A DNA stretch of 64,000 bases from Plotosus lineatus. Its lineage: Eukaryota > Chordata > Actinopteri > Siluriformes > Plotosidae. The position numbers and the translations under genes were made by a program. The stretch is taken from the NCBI GenBank assembly GCA_024760905.1, contig CM045745.1:18197282-18261281 (forward strand), read 5' to 3'. Below the pieces are notes generated by a model. That model did no database searches. It was not told the origin of the DNA and saw only the letters and a list, made by a program, of their open reading frames with translations. Shown here in pieces: positions 1 through 10,303 of this stretch (its first letter is position 1; the number at the start of each line of letters is the position of its first letter).

Positions 1-582
1 AATAATCATTGATATTGCATAATTGACACTGGCTAATTGGCATGGTTATTGCACAAGTGGCTTGCAATAATGTTCCTCTTTATAGATATTACATACTGCA
101 GTTTAGGCTATGCCATGAAGCATATTGCTGAAGCACTGTGGTCCTAAACTGTAAACCTCATTTTATTTTATTTTTTTCTGTTGTAAGCATACATTCATAT
201 TGAGATAAAATATTCCAACAGCATAAATACGGCCTGTCATGTTTGGTGACGAAAAAGGAAATAAAAAATATTAGTAGTAATAATAATAGCAGAAATAATA
301 ATGTTTGCCATCAAAATACTAATACTATACTAACTTTCTAGAAACCAACAAACTGACATCAATTTGTTGTAAAGAAAGATGCCTTCATATACTTTATTTA
401 TTTCAACAAAAATATACATTAAATTGACAATTCAAGTGCATGCAGATAACAACCTCTCTTCTTCTCTGCCCCCTCACAACCCTTTTCAAAATACCTAGCT
501 AAATCTAGTAAGTGTAATTATCACACACATATCACACCCCCTACTAATAGATTTTGTATGGATATTTTAATAATCATTAATT
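1..582. other. AT-rich intergenic stretch, no gene seen
   Basis: No open frame or recognisable element is visible. The stretch is AT-rich and holds a short imperfect TAA-type simple repeat around 270-302. Nothing else stands out. Confidence 0.6.
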
Positions 583-705
583 TATTCATTCATTTTCTAA
601 TCTGCCTAACCCTATGGTCTTAATTAAATACAGGGAGGCTGGCACCCATTTCAGTCAACTCTGAGTGATGGCAGGGTACACACTGAATAGCTGCATGGTT
701 GCATA
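583..705 (-). repeat. SINE tail-B fragment
   Basis: Read on the minus strand this is the fish repeat tail 'tail B': a GCCAGCCTCCC-like block, then ATTAAG, ending AGAAAATGAATGAATGAA. Here the plus strand reads TTCATTCATTTTCT...GGCTGGCACCCATT...CAACTCTGAGTGA. The same tail recurs at 18121, 38652, 48655, 49053, 55430 and 59697. Only the tail is present here, with no tRNA-like head, so this is a 5-prime-truncated SINE or a piece of the partner LINE. Confidence 0.7.
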
Positions 706-969
706 TTGAAAAAAATCCACTGTGCTCAATAAGTACATTTCAAAGGTAAAAGTAAAGTCCTCTGGGCTTTTTACACCCGAGCCATAGTGGCTCATCAGGC
801 CGGTGCTTATCCCCAGTTTCCATATTGTGAAGCGACTAGGAGTTCAACTCCTCCTGGATGGGACGCTGGTGCACAGAGGCATACTTGTGGTTAAGACCTT
901 GCCCAGGGGTCTTAATATATAGTAAGTGCAGTTAATCTGAATTAATTCACTATAAATTCTTTTATTTAT
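706..969. other. Unassigned sequence, possible dispersed repeat at 740-930
   Basis: The 740-930 part is more GC-rich than its surroundings and contains GGAGTTCAACTCCTCC, a small perfect inverted repeat. It looks like a dispersed repeat but I cannot assign it to a family, and I see no second copy in the window. Confidence 0.35.
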
Positions 970-1262
970 TTATCGAACTGCTTGGAGTCATGGAGAGGTG
1001 GACTCTGGGAAAAAGCAGGATATACTATAAACAGCATGTCAGTCTATAGAAGGGCAAATACACACACACACACACACACGCGACACAACCATTCACACTT
1101 ATACGCATACCAATTAGGAATAGTTAATTTGCCTTATGTGCATATTTTTGGTCGGGAAAAAGAGTGCCTGAAAGAAAGAATCCCAACTCAACACATACTC
1201 CTGTGTTAAGCCTGGGACACAAACCCAGAACCTTCCTGTTTTGAAGTAGACATGCCACCATA
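970..1262 (-). mobile_element. SINE-2 copy, diverged, with expanded (CA)n
   Basis: The minus-strand order matches the other SINE-2 copies (30090-30425, 49053-49390). A tRNA-like head lies near 1262 (plus strand ...CAGAACCTTCCTG...GACATGCCACCATAC), followed by a body with the GCATAC...AATTAG block and a tail close to 970 (TTTATCGAACTGCTTGGAGTCATGGAGAGG). A CA tract at 1050-1079 expanded inside the body. The copy is old and diverged, and no target duplication could be read. Confidence 0.6.
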
Positions 1263-2162
1263 CAACCACAGGATGCAAATTGGCACTAGAAAGGAATTGG
1301 TTGTAGTACGATCAGGGAATAAAACGAAAGCAACTTGCATCCACGAGATGAAACTTGAAGGAATCATGATGCCAAGTTCATCAAGATCCCCCGCTATGGA
1401 GTATCAAGGTCTTTTACACTCTATTAAGGTCTGTTAAACTCTACTGCGCACTGCAGTGCTTCCCATGCTCTACAACAAATTAGTCAAATTTTTGCCATGG
1501 TCAGCACAAAAATCATTTGACCCCGTGGACCCCACCCCCACCCCTACCCCCCCTGCTCATCATGATTCTTTCAAATCGTGAACGTCATGGACATTATGTC
1601 CCAGTATAAACCCAGGGTACATAATGTAGTCAAATGTATTTTTTAAGCACCAATTAAAATTCATCCTCAGTACAAGAACAATTCACAGTGGAAGTGACAA
1701 TAACTAATTAATTGTATAATTGACAAGGAAAGTGTTCATCATAAATTAATTATCAGGCCTCACCACACAATTGTTTAACAATAGAGAGTGGTTGCCTTGG
1801 AATTCTTCCAATTGAAACAAAAAAGAGAGAGAAAAGAAACAAGCAAACAAAAATGTAGCCTATTCATTAATGCTGAAAATGTTTTCAATAAATGATCGAA
1901 TACCCCTCCCCCCCTTAAATGAAGATTAAGCACACTGCTAAATATTGTTCTCACAGTGGAAGTAGTGTAATGTATTTAACTTAACAGCAGCATAATTAAT
2001 TTCATCGACTGCAGTGCAGCAGTCAAATTAAATAAATTTCTTCCCAATTATCAAGGGTACATCTTGCCATCAAGCTGCAGATCTAAACGCTTTGCATCAG
2101 TCATGAGGAAGAATAAAAAAAAAATTCAGACTGCAACAATCATTCCAAGCATATTCCAAATA
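1263..2162. other. Intergenic, no gene seen
   Basis: Mostly AT-rich. It contains a pyrimidine/C-rich patch around 1522-1555 and a CCCTCCCCCCC patch near 1902-1912. Open frames in this stretch are short and resemble nothing I know. Confidence 0.6.
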
Positions 2163-2177
2163 CAGACACACACACAC

Positions 2178-2245
<68 letters not shown>

Positions 2246-2246
2246 G
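2163..2246. repeat. Compound microsatellite (CA)n(TA)n(CA)n
   Basis: A CA block, about 21 TA units, then another CA block, read directly. The layout is purine-pyrimidine alternating throughout. A transposon end begins immediately after it at 2247. Confidence 0.97.
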
Positions 2247-2640
2247 ACGCTCCCCGACTTACGTTTTTAATTGGTTCCGGACAGCCCAACATAAGTTGAA
2301 AGTGAACGTAAGTTGTTTCAGTGACGTATGACACTCATACTGTACTATACATCCATAAATACCATTACAGTATTTCATAAAACACCCCTAAATCAATTAC
2401 ATATCAAAAACATAACATTGTAAAATAATATCAAATAATATCAATATTAATTTCAAATAAGTCACTTATTTATACCGAGTCACTTTATATGAAGCTTAAA
2501 ACAGTCAATCAACGCTTACAATATGTGAAGTGCTCAATACCGAAAGTAGTGTATATGCGAAAGTAGTGTACTTGCTGTGGGTTATACGGACTTCACAAGG
2601 GTGCCGTTGAACTCGTTTAGAACAAAGCGGAGCGCTCTTT
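2247..2640. mobile_element. One end of a Tigger/pogo-like or similar DNA transposon
   Basis: The start GACGCTCCCCGACTTACG followed by TTGGTTCCGGACAGCC has the 'start-codon-less dash' style seen in pogo/Tigger-derived inverted termini, and the motif CATAAGTTGAAAGTGAACG repeats the theme internally. No matching inverted end was found downstream, so this is either a single end or a heavily truncated copy. The right limit is approximate. Family assignment is by resemblance only. Confidence 0.4.
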
Positions 2641-2857
2641 CTTTTGTGTAAGTAAGTAAACTTTATTCAAGAGATGCATACAAAGAACAAGTACAGATCC
2701 TAATGAATATTAATATAAAATAAGTATACACTCTAAGGATTCTGCTAAAAGATAATAAATATAAAGATTGTGCCGATCTGAGCAGATAATTAATTCATCT
2801 CTGTGTATGAGACTTGCACCCATGCTAGTAAGCTTACACATCCGACCAACCATATTT
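2641..2857. other. Unassigned, LINE-tail-like start
   Basis: Begins AGTAAGTAAACTTTATTC, similar to the end of many LINE tails, and then becomes plain AT-rich sequence. Its last four bases, ATTT at 2854-2857, are the candidate target duplication of the next element. Confidence 0.3.
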
Positions 2858-3617
2858 GTGAACCACTCCACCAAAAGTAGTCTCTTGGGTCCATTTTTAC
2901 ACAGATTTTTACACAGTCAAGTAGAGGAGGCCCAAAGCTGCAAAATGCAGCAACAAGTTTATCAATAGCTTGAAAACTGACCAAGTTATTCCATTTCTTG
3001 TGTCACGATTCAACTAAAAATTTCAAGACTTTGAGAAAAATGAGCACAAAGATTGCACTTCTTCCAAGATCATTAGTCCTTAGCAACCAAACATTTTTAT
3101 GCACTTCAGCAATATAAACTTTTAGAAAACATGTCTAGGAAGAGTTTTATGAAGAGATGATAAGAGAAATCATCCTCATTTTAATCCGACATGACATTTT
3201 AATCAAACAATCACACCGAAATTAAGAAAACTGGACAATATAACCATAGAACAAAAATCTCTGATCTCTTTATACAAGTAAGCTTTTTCAGGTTTCAGAT
3301 ATTTTTCAGGTCTTGAACAATTTTCGTATAAAAATAAACAACCCACGATCCAGCATGTCCAGTCCAGACAAGATTACACACAAATCAAATTATCAAAAAA
3401 AAATTATGTTTCTAAAGTACATAATACTGAGCATATGGGATTTTCTTTTAATTAATTGCAATGGAATCATGTCTTTCTTAATATTCCAGCAGACCTGAGG
3501 TATCACACACACATACAGACTGTAAGCAGTGGGTGATTTGTCACTTCATATACTGTATTTTCTTCCATTCAAATTGCACTAGTTCATCTGGATGCTGCTC
3601 ATTTAACCGTTCGCACA

Positions 3618-3663
<46 letters not shown>

Positions 3664-4316
3664 ATCTCCTTCAAAGCCGAATTCCAGCGTGGAATTTAAC
3701 ATCTATACTAATGCTGCTAGACATTACAGATGACATTTCACTCTCCTTTTCCAGAAATTATGTGTATTCACAATCTTATAAATAAACTTACTGTCATTGA
3801 AGAGAAAGTTGGAGGTAAATTCCACATGCGGTATACTAGAGTCAGAAAGTCAACAGGAAGTTAACGCACTGAGCATGTGCAATGTGAGCATGTGACCGAG
3901 TTCACCAATCAGGTTTCAGACTTCCTTAGCAACTTAGCCTGCATTGTTTATGTTAATATCGTCTTTATAACCTTTATTTTATTCACTGAAACAGTATCCA
4001 AAATGGAGAGACAACTTCACGACCGGATTATAGTGTGTCTTGTACCGAACTCTGTGAATAATTGCAAAGAAAACCGATAAGTTTGCTACTGTTTTTATCT
4101 AGTTTTATGAGGGTACTCATCAGGAAAATGGGAATAAAAGACATTTTTAGTGAGTTTTAGTCGATTTCACTTTAGTAAGTGATAGTTGAATACTTGTTTT
4201 AATGGTTTTATGCAAAAATCTGAATTTCGATTTAAAAATGACCATCTTTACTTTTTTGGCCATTTTCTCAAAAGTAGTCCATGCGACAAGCGCCTAAATT
4301 CGGTGGAGCGCCTCAC
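2858..4316 (+). mobile_element. TIR element, left copy (inverted partner at 13969-15978)
   Basis: The reverse complement of this block aligns along its whole length with 13969-15978, and similarity stops sharply at both ends. The termini form imperfect inverted repeats: GTGAACCACTCCACCAAA at the left, and GTGAGGCGCTCCACCGAA as the complement of the right. ATTT flanks both ends, a candidate 4-bp target duplication. There is no intact transposase. It carries (TG)n(AG)n inside. The superfamily is not known to me; 4-bp duplications occur in several DNA transposon groups. Most likely a non-autonomous or decayed DNA transposon. Orientation is arbitrary. Confidence 0.75.
3619..3662. repeat. (TG)n(AG)n microsatellite inside the TIR element
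   Basis: About ten TG units then twelve AG units, read directly. The corresponding position in the right-hand copy (14641-14740) has the complementary CT and CA tracts but much longer, so the tract expanded after the two copies separated. Confidence 0.95.
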
Positions 4317-4320
4317 ATTT

Positions 4321-4584
4321 GCTTAGGGTTACAAAAGTCCACAAAACAGTGTAAACACAGTGATGACATCTTAACACAAGGGTAACACTATATAACTATA
4401 TACTATGCTATCCTCATTATTAAAATATTAAAATCTATAAATGTTTGGGTGGTTTTAGTTAAAGCAGACATTGTTTTTTTCTTGTGTGATTTTGACAAAG
4501 ATCAGATCACATTTGATGGTGATTTTATGCAGAAATGTGAGAAATTCCAAAAGGTTCAGATACTTTTTCATACTACTGTGTATG

Positions 4585-4589
<5 letters not shown>
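4321..4589. other. Spacer between TIR element and (TA)n, no gene seen
   Basis: AT-rich sequence with no element recognised. It runs into the long TA tract at 4590 that precedes the palindrome. Confidence 0.5.

Positions 4590-4651
<62 letters not shown>
4590..4651. repeat. (TA)n microsatellite
   Basis: About 30 uninterrupted TA units, read directly. It directly abuts the left arm of the ribozyme-bearing palindrome. Confidence 0.97.
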
Positions 4652-4656
<5 letters not shown>

Positions 4657-4700
4657 AAAATAAAAGGACAGGACAAAGACTTTCTACTGAAACTCCATTT

Positions 4701-4755
4701 ATCACTACAGATCTGTTTCGAGGGGTGGTGAAACCATCCTCTCTCTTCAGGTGAT
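4701..4755 (-). ncRNA. Candidate type I hammerhead ribozyme, minus-strand copy
   Basis: This is the mirror of the plus-strand motif at 4793-4847, in the other arm of the palindrome. Read on the minus strand it has stem I ATCAC/GTGAT, the core CTGAAGA, a stem II hairpin capped by TTC, the core GAA, a 3-bp stem III closed over GATC, and an A at the cleavage position (4706). All invariant positions of the consensus CUGANGA...GAAA...UH are present. Activity is inferred from the fold only. Confidence 0.7.
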
Positions 4756-4792
4756 TATAGAGGAATTCTATAGTATATAGGATTCTTCTATA

Positions 4793-4847
4793 ATCACCTG
4801 AAGAGAGAGGATGGTTTCACCACCCCTCGAAACAGATCTGTAGTGAT
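4793..4847 (+). ncRNA. Candidate type I hammerhead ribozyme, plus-strand copy
   Basis: Stem I pairs ATCAC (4793-4797) with GTGAT (4843-4847). The core CTGAAGA (4798-4804) matches CUGANGA. Stem II pairs 4805-4815 with 4819-4828 around the loop TTC, with one bulged A and one mismatch. GAA (4829-4831) is the second core strand. Stem III is ACA/TGT (4832-4834 with 4839-4841) over the loop GATC, and A4842 is the H17 cleavage position. A very short stem III is the published hallmark of hammerheads in Penelope-like elements and in short retrozyme-like repeats. Self-cleavage has not been shown here and is inferred. Confidence 0.72.
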
Positions 4848-4950
4848 AAATGGAGTTTCAATAGAAAGTCTTTGTCCTGTCCTTTTATTTTTGTTTATTT
4901 GCTCTACCAAAAAGTATTGAGCACTCTCCTACGGAAGGATCTACTCAGAA

Positions 4951-4965
<15 letters not shown>

Positions 4966-5031
<66 letters not shown>

Positions 5032-5059
5032 TGTATATATATAAATATATATATATATA
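4966..5059. repeat. (CT)n(TA)n microsatellite
   Basis: About 13 CT units followed by a TA tract interrupted by CATATATG. It adjoins the 3-prime end of the minus-strand LINE at 5060, so part of the TA tract may be that LINE's tail or its target. Confidence 0.95.
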
Positions 5060-5172
5060 AAAATAATAAAGTTAGTTGACCTAACTTACCTGGGCCAACC
5101 TAATGCCCTCATGGTGGCCCAGTTTCTTCAAAGGCAGATATGGACTGATAGTGATTCTGGTCCTAGGCCGGG

Positions 5173-6420
5173 TTACTTCAGTGAGTATGGGTTTCGGTGG
5201 CTTCCGGTGGTACCCCCGGCCTGGCGCCGCCAGCAGCTATTGCCACCAGACCAGATAATCACTCCTTCCCCCCATACTGGTATGCAGCTCCAGGTCCATA
5301 TGGCTTTGCTTGCTTTTTCTGCTGCTTCTCCAATTCTCCTCAGGGCTCTACTTCTCTCTCCTCCTCCTATTCCAATTGCCTTGAGGAAGGCCGCCATGGA
5401 AGCAGCCAGGAAGCCCCGGCAGCCAACCTCTGCTGTCCAGACCTCAACCGCCCAGCCATTTCTTTTTCCCTCAATCTCCAGCGTTATATACTTGTTTCTT
5501 TTCAGTTCCCCTGAGATCTCCACCCTCTCCTCACTTGCCACTGTCAGCTCGATAACCCCCATCCTCTTCGTGCGATTTGACAACAGCAGCATATCCGGTC
5601 TGAGGTTTGTCTCTCCCACTTTCTCTGGGACCTTGAGTTTCTTATCCAGGTCAACTAAGAGGTGCCAGTCTGCTGCCCCATCCAAATAGTTACCTGCTGA
5701 TTGTTGGGTCTTTGCTTTGGGTTTTTCTCCTTGCTTCATAAAGGTGATCCCACCACTGTCCCTTGACCTTGGGGATGCGTTGTTGTTTCTTCTTCTTTCT
5801 TCGACGCACTGGACTATCTCTCTCAAGACTTGATCGTGGCGCCACTGGTATCTCCCTTGTGCTAACGCCACTTTGCATCCACTTAATATGTCGGAGAGAG
5901 TCCCCTTTTCTCCACATAAATCGCACGTTCCCTCTGTGCCGAACCAGGTCTTTTTATTCTGTGGTGTCGGTAGCAGGTCGAACACTGCCTTTACCAGAAA
6001 CTTGAATCTGTTTTCTGGCATGTTGACCACATCCCTGTGGCTCAACTTCCTCTCTGGTACCTCCCATCTCATATGTGCCCCCTGCTTGATCAGTCCCATC
6101 ATTTTCACCCTTCTCCTGTCCTCTTCCGCCTTCCTCACTTTCTCCACCACCATAGTTCTCCTTTCTGTCTTGAAACTGGTGCTGTAGCATCTTTTGGGAT
6201 TTGATCCCAAACCCTCTCGCCCCCTGTTGGGAATCCCAGTTATCTCTTCTGTCTTCAGTCTAGTTTTTGCCTCCCTCATGTTTTCTTGTGTAGTGGCTTT
6301 CCTTCCCCCATCCACTGCCACCCTTGCTCTTTGGACACATGAATCCTCTGCTTCCTCCAATGTTGTCAGGAATCTTGCCTTTGCAGCCTTCACCTCTTCT
6401 GTTAGCTCAGTGAAAGGCAA
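5173..6420 (-). pseudogene. LINE C-terminal zinc knuckle and restriction-like endonuclease
   Basis: An open frame of 415 residues that continues the LINE pol in another frame. A basic region (residues 1-150) leads to a zinc-knuckle-like block CDLCGEKGTLSDILSGC, in which the histidine usual for the family is an aspartate (SDIL). The restriction-like nuclease follows with RPDMLLL and GVIELTV, the PD...E pattern, at about residues 275-300. In related elements this nuclease nicks the target DNA for target-primed reverse transcription. The frame is separated from the RT frame by shifts around 6420-6495. The altered histidine and the split indicate decay. Confidence 0.75.
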
Positions 6421-6494
6421 TTGTAGCTTCCCTGATGTTGTGTATAGGCAATCTGCCGACAGTGACCGGGGGAGCCCAAGCCATTTTTTTTAAT

Positions 6495-8076
6495 TTACCA
6501 GTTATTTTCCCCTGCATCTCGCTCACTTTGGTCTCTGGAATCTGGTAGTGGCCATATCAGTCTTTGGAGAAGCATATGTTGGACCATCCAGGCTTTGAAT
6601 TTTCCTGGAACCCTGCAGTTTTCCAGCTTCTTCAAGCTTCTCTTCACTTCTTCCAAGGTTTCTTTTGTTTGTTCCCGGTCATTAAATGTCTTGTTGTAGA
6701 CTTTCCCCAAGTACTTCACAGGTTTTTCCGAAACAGAAGTTATGGGGTTTCCATTGATCACTGGCTTTCTATTGCTCACTTGGCCTTTGATTATCACCAG
6801 ACCTCTGCATTTCTCTGGTCGCACTGCCAAGCCTACCCACTCCAGTTTGTCTGCCAGATTCTCCAAGAGATACTTTGTCTGCACTCAATTTTCCGTGGTA
6901 GTTACTATGTCATCCATGAACAGTCTACTATTGGTTTGTTGCTGCCCTGATCATGTCTTTGGCCCTTTTGTTTCGTTCTTTGCTGATGCCACCAGCATTG
7001 TCATTGCCAAAGCAAACAGAATCACACTCAGTGTGCAACCAGTTATAATGCCTTTCTCCAGATGCTGCCACTCTGTGGTGAATGCTTTTGTTGTGAAGCG
7101 TATCTTCACGTCTGAGTAGTACGACTACCAGCTTGTGCACTTCTTCTGGAACATGTGCTCTCTGGAGTGCTGTCATGATCTGACTGTGTGGAATCATACT
7201 GTAGGCATTGGCTATGTCTAGCCATGTTACCACCAAGTCCTTTCTCCCCGCCTTTGCCTCTCTAATGAGTTGTGACAGGATGGCTGTGTGTTCCATGCAC
7301 CCTGACACATCTAGAACTCCTCCTTTCTGTATGGATGTGTCTATGCACTTTTTGACTATGGTGTATTTGGTCAGCCTTTCTGCTTTCATGGCAAAGTACA
7401 GCTTGCCTTCCACGTTTAACAGTGAAATTGTTCTGAACTTGTCTACTTCTCTGGCTCCTTCTTCTTTGGGGATGAATACTCCCTCTGCTTTCCTCCATGT
7501 CGTGCTGATACTGTTCTTTCTCCGCATCCCCTTTAAATAGCCCCACAGGAGCCTTGCCACTCCTGGACATCTCTTATAGACAAGGTATGGGACCCCATTT
7601 GGACCTGGAGCAGACTTGTTCCTTGCCTTCCGTAATCGGTTGCTGAATTCTTTCCAAGTTGGCAAGCTGTTGTCAAATTCTACCTGTGGTTGTTTGTACT
7701 TAACAAGGCCCTCTGGGGTACTCCTTAACTCCTTCCTATTCTCGTCACCATGTGCCTTCTTCAGGTGATGTTCCACTTCTTCTTTGCTGCTTTGTAGGTT
7801 CCCCATTAACCTGGGAGCCATTAAGTTTCTGGCAAACTCAAATGGCTGACTCAGGAAGGCATTGCAGTTTTTTACAAACTTCTTTCTTCCCTTTCTCAAT
7901 GTTTCTGCTCTTTTTGCAAGTCTTAATTCCTTGATTTTGTCCTCTTGCAATTGCTTCACTGCTTCCCTTTCACTCTCCTCTACATTCCTGTAGGTTTCCG
8001 TCATTTTGTTGATCTCCTCTCTTAGTCTCTTACACTTCTGTTGTCTTTTTGATGGTCCTTTTGTTTGGGCTTTCAC
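6495..8076 (-). pseudogene. LINE reverse transcriptase, frameshifted
   Basis: Read from 8076 downwards. A basic coiled N-terminal part (about 130 residues) is followed by the RT fingers motif KSAPGPNGVPYLVYKR, then KFRTISLLNVEGK and VVTWLDIANAYSMIPH, which are RT motifs 1, 2 and A. Near 7120 the frame shifts, passing through an ITGCTLSV block (motif B) in another frame. The catalytic box reads FMDD at 6909-6920, followed by a stop and then the thumb region in the frame 6884-6495. The catalytic aspartates are present, but at least two frameshifts and one stop break the gene. The first methionine sits at the LTR junction, so the true start is missing. Confidence 0.8.
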
Positions 8077-8080
8077 CTTT

Positions 8081-8469
8081 TGTTTTCAACGTGGATGATG
8101 GACTTGGGTGATGAAGTCTTGAATGACGAAACTTGGATGAAGCTCGTTTACTCTTAAATGATTTCACCCGATCCAGTCGGCAACAGGTCCTAATATAAAT
8201 TCTCTAAAGTTCTGAAAAATTCCTGTTCTGGAATGTTCTAAGTCACCTGACCTGTCACCAAGGCGTGCAGCTAGGTCCATCTCGAAGTTTCCCTAATATG
8301 CTGGAAAGTTCCAGACCCAATTAGACTATGCAGGCAAAAAAACAGTGATCCAAAAACAATAATACCATGTGTCATTATTTACAGCACACTAACTGAATAT
8401 AATTACATACAACGTTTATACAGTCATATTTATATTTACACTTATACATTTATTTACATGCCCACAACA
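8081..8469 (-). repeat. LTR of the Gmr1-like gypsy element (3-prime LTR)
   Basis: On the minus strand the block starts TGTTGTGGGC after a purine-rich AAAGAGAAAGAG tract and ends in CA at 8081, giving the TG...CA ends of an LTR (389 bp). It follows an RNase H terminus (ADALSRV). No second LTR was found at the other end near 10700. Its inner edge touches the LINE start at 8080, so the LTR and the LINE interrupt or truncate each other. Confidence 0.6.
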
Positions 8470-8599
8470 CTCTTTCTCTTAAAGAAAAGAAAGTTTTGTA
8501 GAAACTTTCTGCTGAGTGTAATATTAAATATTTCAATTCATAAAACATACACAGCATCAAAATCCACAAAACATTTCAAACTCTAGAGAGTGCATCAGC

Positions 8600-8800
8600 A
8601 AACATTGTCTTCATGTCACAGCACCACAGCGCCAACCTCCTCCAGAACTCTTTGGCACAAGAACGTAAGGTGAACGCCACAGACTGTCACTGGGTTCAAT
8701 GATGTCATTGTCCATCATGTACTTCACTTCCTTTCCCCAGAATTTCAGTCTTTGCAGGATTCATTCTGTAAGGGTGTTGTTTCACAGGCACAGCATCACC
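8600..8800 (-). pseudogene. Start of gypsy RT fused to end of RNase H by deletion
   Basis: The minus strand reads VKQHPYRMNPAKTEI, MDNDIIEPSDSLWRSPYV and LVPKSSGGGWR, the classical N-terminal RT block of gypsy elements. Immediately after, the sequence jumps to MFADALSRV, the very end of RNase H. All catalytic RT motifs are missing. This places RT after integrase on the same strand. Confidence 0.75.
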
Positions 8801-8879
8801 TACATCTATACATAGTCCATTTTGCTAACCTTTTTGCCAATCAGATATGGACCCTGTTATCTAGCTCGAAATGGTTGAC

Positions 8880-9946
8880 CAGGAATCAGAAGCAACACTA
8901 CCACTTTTTCACCAGGAGTGAAATTTCTTTCTTTTGACTTTTTGTCATCATTTTGTTTCATTCTTGCTTGTGACGTTTTCAAATTGTCTGTCTAATTCAC
9001 ATGCTTTTGAAAGTCTGTTTCGAAAAGTAGAAACATAGTCCAAAAGATTGATCTCTAGATTGCAATTGAGCCATTGCTCTTTTAGATGCTTTAATGGCCC
9101 GCAAACACTGTCAAAAAACAAGCTCAAAGGGACTGAACCCAAACTTTCCTGAACTGACTTCCTGACTTCAAACAACAACAAATGCAAACCCTCATTCCAA
9201 TCCTTCTCTGTCTCAAAGCAATATGTCTTGATCGTATTCTTCAAAGTTTGATGAAATCTTTCTAAAGCTCCCTGCGACTCAGGATGATAAGCACTAGACT
9301 TGACCTGTTGAATTCCTAGTTGATACATAGCCTGCTGGAACACCTTAGACATAAAATTAGAGCCCCGATCTGACTGAACAACACTTGGCAACCCCACCAG
9401 AATGAAAAACTTGATCAAAGCCTTGATAATCACAGGAGCGACAATCCTTTGAATAGGAATTGCTTCAGGAAACCTGGTAGAAGCACACATGATGGAGGAA
9501 GATACTGATTACCAGACCTAGTTTTCGGCAATGGACCAACACAACCAATGATTACTTTACGGAAAGGTTCTTCAAAAGCCGATGTAGGTTTTAAAGGTGT
9601 GGGAGGGATTTTCTGATTTGGTTTACCCACACTTTGGCATGCATGACAGGTTTTACAAAATTCAGCCACATCCTTTCTCAAACTGGGCCTAAAGAAATGT
9701 GTCAAAATTTTCTCAAGTTTTGTTTACACCCAAATGACCTGCCATGAGACTTTCATGTGCCAATTCAAGTACATGATGTCGGAATAATTTCGGAACAACA
9801 ATTTGGTGATGTAATTTCCATTCATCCTCCACAGAAATTTCTGGCAACCTATACTTCCTCATTAAAACTCCATACTTGAAGTAATAACCAACTGAAACCT
9901 TACTAACCTCCTCCAATGAAACAGCATTACTAGCCAACTTCTGCAA
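8880..9946 (-). pseudogene. Gypsy integrase, three frames
   Basis: Begins with the zinc-binding domain (HHVLELAHESLMAGHLG, then CKTCHACQSVGKPNQ). The core follows: IIGCVGPLPKT, where the first catalytic aspartate is replaced by glycine, then VVQSDRGSNF and ESQGALERFHQTLK with the second aspartate and the glutamate. A GPL-type C-terminal domain and VVLLLIPGQPFRAR follow near 8880. Frameshifts near 9713 and 9490 split it. The loss of the first catalytic aspartate alone would abolish strand transfer. It is joined downstream to RT, which sets the unusual gene order. Confidence 0.75.
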
Positions 9947-10303
9947 CTCAACATCTTCGCACTGAGCATTAATAAGCTGCTAGGAAAGAATTCGATCACC
10001 ACCAGACAAACTATCAGACTTATCAAGAAGGCCTGAAGAGTTATTACCCTTTGAAGATAAGTCATCAGCCTCTACCTCATGAAAAGAATGATTCATAAAA
10101 GTATCCGACAAATTCCAAAAGGACTCATCCAGCAAAGAAATCTTGGAAGTCTTGGAAGAAATGTCTTTTGACATTGAATGAGTCACTGAACAAGAAGGAA
10201 AAATATCTGGAAAAATCTTCCTCCAACTTTTTCATACAATCTGAAGTTTCAAGAGAAACAGTGACAATAGGATCAGCTCCAACTTTACCCCCCCATAAGA
10301 TCA

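Larger units (their letters stand above)
4654..4894. repeat. 241-bp near-perfect palindrome, Penelope-like candidate
   Basis: Positions pair around a centre near 4774: the left arm starts ACAAAAATAAAAGG and the right arm ends CCTTTTATTTTTGT. Pairing continues to within three bases of the centre with only scattered mismatches. Both flanks are simple repeats (TA on the left, CT then TA on the right). Each arm contains a sequence that fits the type I hammerhead ribozyme core. Penelope-like retroelements are known to carry such ribozymes in their terminal repeats and often leave inverted or tandem partial copies, so a solo Penelope-like terminus is my preferred reading. No reverse transcriptase or GIY-YIG frame is present nearby. 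Confidence 0.85.
5060..8080 (-). mobile_element. LINE with restriction-like endonuclease (NeSL/Utopia-like)
   Basis: A minus-strand non-LTR retrotransposon with the domain order reverse transcriptase, zinc knuckle, then C-terminal restriction-like endonuclease. That order is typical of early-branching LINE clades (R2, NeSL, Utopia). The RT motifs SAPGPNGVPYLVYK and FMDD together with the knuckle region WRHDQVL favour a NeSL/Utopia-like group. The 3-prime end lies at the TA microsatellite near 5060. The 5-prime end stops at the LTR of a gypsy element at 8081, so the copy is truncated or interrupted there. Several frameshifts make it inactive. Confidence 0.75.

Noticed and set aside
4085..4130. 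Possible hammerhead core (CTGATGAG on the complement) in the TIR elements
   Set aside because: CTGATGAG occurs at the equivalent places in both copies (also 14161), but the second core strand GAAA is not placed after a closable stem II, and no stem III with UH follows. It fails the consensus, unlike the palindrome at 4654.
5111..5689. Long plus-strand open frame of 192 codons
   Set aside because: It is the shadow of the minus-strand LINE endonuclease frame (5173-6420), with low-complexity Ser/Pro composition and no similarity of its own.
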